9,209 bases of DNA from Anaerolineae bacterium (GTDB lineage Bacteria; Chloroflexota; Anaerolineae; Aggregatilineales; UBA2796): contig JADZBY010000079.1 of the NCBI GenBank assembly GCA_020851855.1, positions 1 to 9,209 of the forward strand, written 5' to 3'. Positions 7,119 to 9,209 of the stretch are shown here, piece by piece. Numbering within the stretch: the stretch's first letter is position 1; each line of letters opens with the position of its first letter. The notes below the pieces were generated by a model that was not told where the DNA came from, did no database searches, and was given only the letters and a program-made list of their open reading frames with translations. The position numbers and the translations under genes are program-made.

Positions 7119-9209
7119 CTTACGCTCCCCCGTCCGCGCGCCCCGGCGAGCGGCGCTCGTGATGCTCGTCCTGCTGCTTGTGGCGCTGTGTGTGCCGCCG
7201 CGCCAGATCGCCGGTGCGGACGACGGCCCGCCGGACATCCCACCCTCGTACGAGCCGGTGGCCGAAAACGAGGCATTCCGGCTGTACGTGGACAAAGCCA
7301 CGCTGGCCTTCAAGGTGCTGGACAAGCGCAGCAACTACGTGTGGCACTCCGGCATCGACGAGCCTGCCGACGGCGACCGGCTGAATGCGTCGTGGCGGGC
7401 TTTTGCGCAGAGTGGCCTGAGCATCGAGTATCTTGACAATCAGGCCGTCAATAAGCGCGTCTCGATCACCAACGCCGGCATGTCGTTGGACGTGACGCCC
7501 GTGGAACAGGGCGTCTCGGCCCGCGCCACATTCCAGGAATACGGCATCACGCTGGAAATGATCGTGCAGCTTGAGACGGACGGCGTGCGCGTCGAAGTGC
7601 CCGGCGCATCGATCCTGGAGCAAGACCCGGCGTACCGGCTCGGCCTGCTGTACCTGTACCCGTTCCTCGGCGCGACGCGCGGCGGCAGCACGCCCGGCTA
7701 CATGTTCCTGCCGGATGGCACGGGCAGCCTGATCCGCTTTGCCGATTCGACCAAAGCGCGCAACGTCTTCATCGGGCGCTATTTCGGCGCGGACCTGGGC
7801 ATGATCGGCCCGATGCCCTACGACCCGCTCGTCTACGACCCGTATCCCATCGCCTATCCGGTCTTCGGCATGGTGCACGGCGAAGGGCAGAACGGCTTTC
7901 TCTCCGTGGTGGAGAAGGGCGCGGCCTATGGCGAGCTTCAGGCGCACCCGGCGGGCATCCGCACCAACTTCAACTTCATCCACAACGCCTTCATCTATGC
8001 CGAGGCCTATTTCCAGGCCACCAACCGCTCCGGCGCAGGCGTGACTGTGGTGCAGCGGCAGCGCAACGCCTTTGACGCCGTGGTGCACTTCCGTTTTCTG
8101 ACCGGCGACGAGGCGAGCTACGTGGGCATGGCGCGCAGCTACCAGCGTTACCTCGTGGAGCGCGGCCTGTTGCGCCCGCAGCACGATCCGGACCCGAACA
8201 TCGGCATCCGGCTGGAATTTCTCGGCGGCGACAAGGAAAAAGTCCTGTTCTGGTGGCGCTTCGTGCCGATGACGACGATCCGCCAGCTGCGCGACATCCT
8301 CGCGGCGCTGGCCATCCCGAACGCTGACGTGATCTACTACGGCTGGCAGCCGACCGGCGCATCGAGTATGCCGCCCACCTCGCTGGCGCTCGAAGGCGGG
8401 TTGGGCAGCGTGGACGATCTGCGCGCGCTGGCCGACCAGATCGCGGCGAGCGGCGGGCGCCTGTCGCTCTATCTCGACCCACAGGCCGCCTACTGGGAAG
8501 AGGCGGGTTACTCGCCGCGCACCGAAGCGGCGATGGCCATCACCAACGTGAGCATCGAGGGCTTCAACCGCCTGTACGGCCTGTACTTCACGCTGGACGC
8601 TATGCAGTGGCGCTACCGCGACCTGACCGAGGCGCTCGCCGCCTACCCGAATGTCGGGTGGGCGCTCGACGGCATCGGCTGGATGCTCTTCAGCGATCAC
8701 CGCGACGAGCGCCCGTTCAGCCGTGAAGCCGCCATCGAGGCCTACCGGAGCCTGCTGGCCGAATCGCCGCAACGCCTGGGCTTTTACCGGCCCAACGAGT
8801 ACCTGTGGGGCCTGGCGCAGGCCTATTACGACATGCCGCTGGGCGACAACGGCTACGTGTTCACCTCGGAAGCCGTGCCGTTCCTGCCCATCGTCCTGTC
8901 CGGCCACATGCCCTACTACGGGCCGGTCCTCAACTTCTCGCCCGATGCGCAAGAGGACGTGTTGCGGCACGTGGAATACGGCATCTACCCGTCGTACTTC
9001 CTGACCCACGAGCCGACGTCCAACATGCTCAACACGCTCTCGGCCTGGATTTACACGTCCGCCTATGACCAGTGGGGCGAACCGGTCCGGCAGACGTACG
9101 AGCGGATGAACGCGCTGCTCGCCCCGGTGCGCGGGCAGCCGATCACCGGCCACGCCAAACTGGCCGAGGGCGTCTTTGCCACGACGTACGCGAACGGGAT
9201 GCGGATCAT
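7111..9209 (+). CDS. Secreted DUF5696-type protein, putative glycoside hydrolase-like (3' end outside the window)
   Basis: The frame is open from GTG at 7111 to the window edge, giving 699 codons with no stop. Residues 1 to about 36 form a signal peptide (RAPRRAALVMLVLLLVAL, cleavage near AGA-DD). The cysteine after VAL is not in a lipobox. Residues about 50-170 look like a beta-sandwich of the kind found before the barrel in some glycosidases (AFRLYVDKATLAFKVLDKRS). PDGTGSLIRF (Asp 202) and FGMVHGEGQNGF (from 253) are recalled as DUF5696 hallmarks. Residues about 370-640 have a TIM-barrel-like rhythm of strand ends: YYGWQPTGA, LYLDPQ (Asp 456), WALDGIGW (Asp 520), SDH (Asp 529), NEYLWG (Glu 563). 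These acids are candidates for catalysis; that is inference. It overlaps the upstream gene by 8 nt. Membership in the transporter operon suggests extracellular glycan binding or cleavage. Its C-terminus is unseen. Confidence 0.8.
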   Translation, partial: MVSLRSPVRAPRRAALVMLVLLLVALCVPPRQIAGADDGPPDIPPSYEPVAENEAFRLYVDKATLAFKVLDKRSNYVWHSGIDEPADGDRLNASWRAFAQSGLSIEYLDNQAVNKRVSITNAGMSLDVTPVEQGVSARATFQEYGITLEMIVQLETDGVRVEVPGASILEQDPAYRLGLLYLYPFLGATRGGSTPGYMFLPDGTGSLIRFADSTKARNVFIGRYFGADLGMIGPMPYDPLVYDPYPIAYPVFGMVHGEGQNGFLSVVEKGAAYGELQAHPAGIRTNFNFIHNAFIYAEAYFQATNRSGAGVTVVQRQRNAFDAVVHFRFLTGDEASYVGMARSYQRYLVERGLLRPQHDPDPNIGIRLEFLGGDKEKVLFWWRFVPMTTIRQLRDILAALAIPNADVIYYGWQPTGASSMPPTSLALEGGLGSVDDLRALADQIAASGGRLSLYLDPQAAYWEEAGYSPRTEAAMAITNVSIEGFNRLYGLYFTLDAMQWRYRDLTEALAAYPNVGWALDGIGWMLFSDHRDERPFSREAAIEAYRSLLAESPQRLGFYRPNEYLWGLAQAYYDMPLGDNGYVFTSEAVPFLPIVLSGHMPYYGPVLNFSPDAQEDVLRHVEYGIYPSYFLTHEPTSNMLNTLSAWIYTSAYDQWGEPVRQTYERMNALLAPVRGQPITGHAKLAEGVFATTYANGMRI

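Noticed and set aside
7111..7215. Lipoprotein signal in the DUF5696 protein (cysteine after LLLVAL)
   Set aside because: The residue before the Cys is Leu, not Gly, Ala or Ser, and Val-Pro-Pro follows, so the lipobox rule is not met.
5106..7334. Long minus-strand open frame (742 codons) opposite the YIP1 gene
   Set aside because: It is rich in His, Arg, Gln, Val and Asp in the pattern made by reading GC-rich genes antisense. It has no recognisable domain and lies fully opposite a well-supported gene.
7120..9153. Long minus-strand open frame (677 codons) opposite the DUF5696 gene
   Set aside because: Antisense shadow. The + frame has a strong Shine-Dalgarno, a signal peptide and family motifs.

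Overview
The window is GC-rich (above 60% by eye), and every complete gene lies on the + strand. The absence of lipobox cysteines in the secreted proteins, the gene families present, and a CCCTCTCC-type nested palindrome suggest a Chloroflexota-like (Anaerolineae-type) bacterium. No taxonomic marker is present, so this assignment is tentative.

Layout: (1) positions 1-123 hold the last 40 codons of an upstream gene that cannot be identified firmly. (2) Positions 124-290 form the only real intergenic gap, largely filled by a nested inverted repeat (139-246). (3) Positions 291-9209 are one tightly packed, probably co-transcribed block of five genes. They encode a very large secreted solute-binding protein with carbohydrate-binding-like modules in front (291-3221), two CUT1-type sugar ABC permeases (3211-4182 and 4189-5100), a multi-domain membrane protein with a signal peptide, a six-bladed NHL-type beta-propeller, TPRs and a YIP1-like membrane domain (5097-7118), and a secreted DUF5696-type protein that resembles a glycoside hydrolase and runs off the right edge (7111-9209+). 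Junctions are an 11-nt overlap, a 6-nt gap, a 4-nt ATGA overlap and an 8-nt overlap.

Inferred function: the block looks like a dedicated glycan capture, processing and uptake system. The secreted DUF5696 protein would bind or trim an oligo- or polysaccharide, the oversized binding protein would capture the product, and the two permeases would import it. The NHL-TPR-YIP1 protein would be an extracytoplasmic scaffold or sensor tied to the membrane. I recall similar gene sets (solute-binding protein, two permeases, YIP1 protein, DUF5696 protein) from Paenibacillus-type Firmicutes. To my knowledge the substrate is not established. No ATPase gene and no recognisable regulator lie in the window, so the importer must use an ATPase encoded elsewhere.
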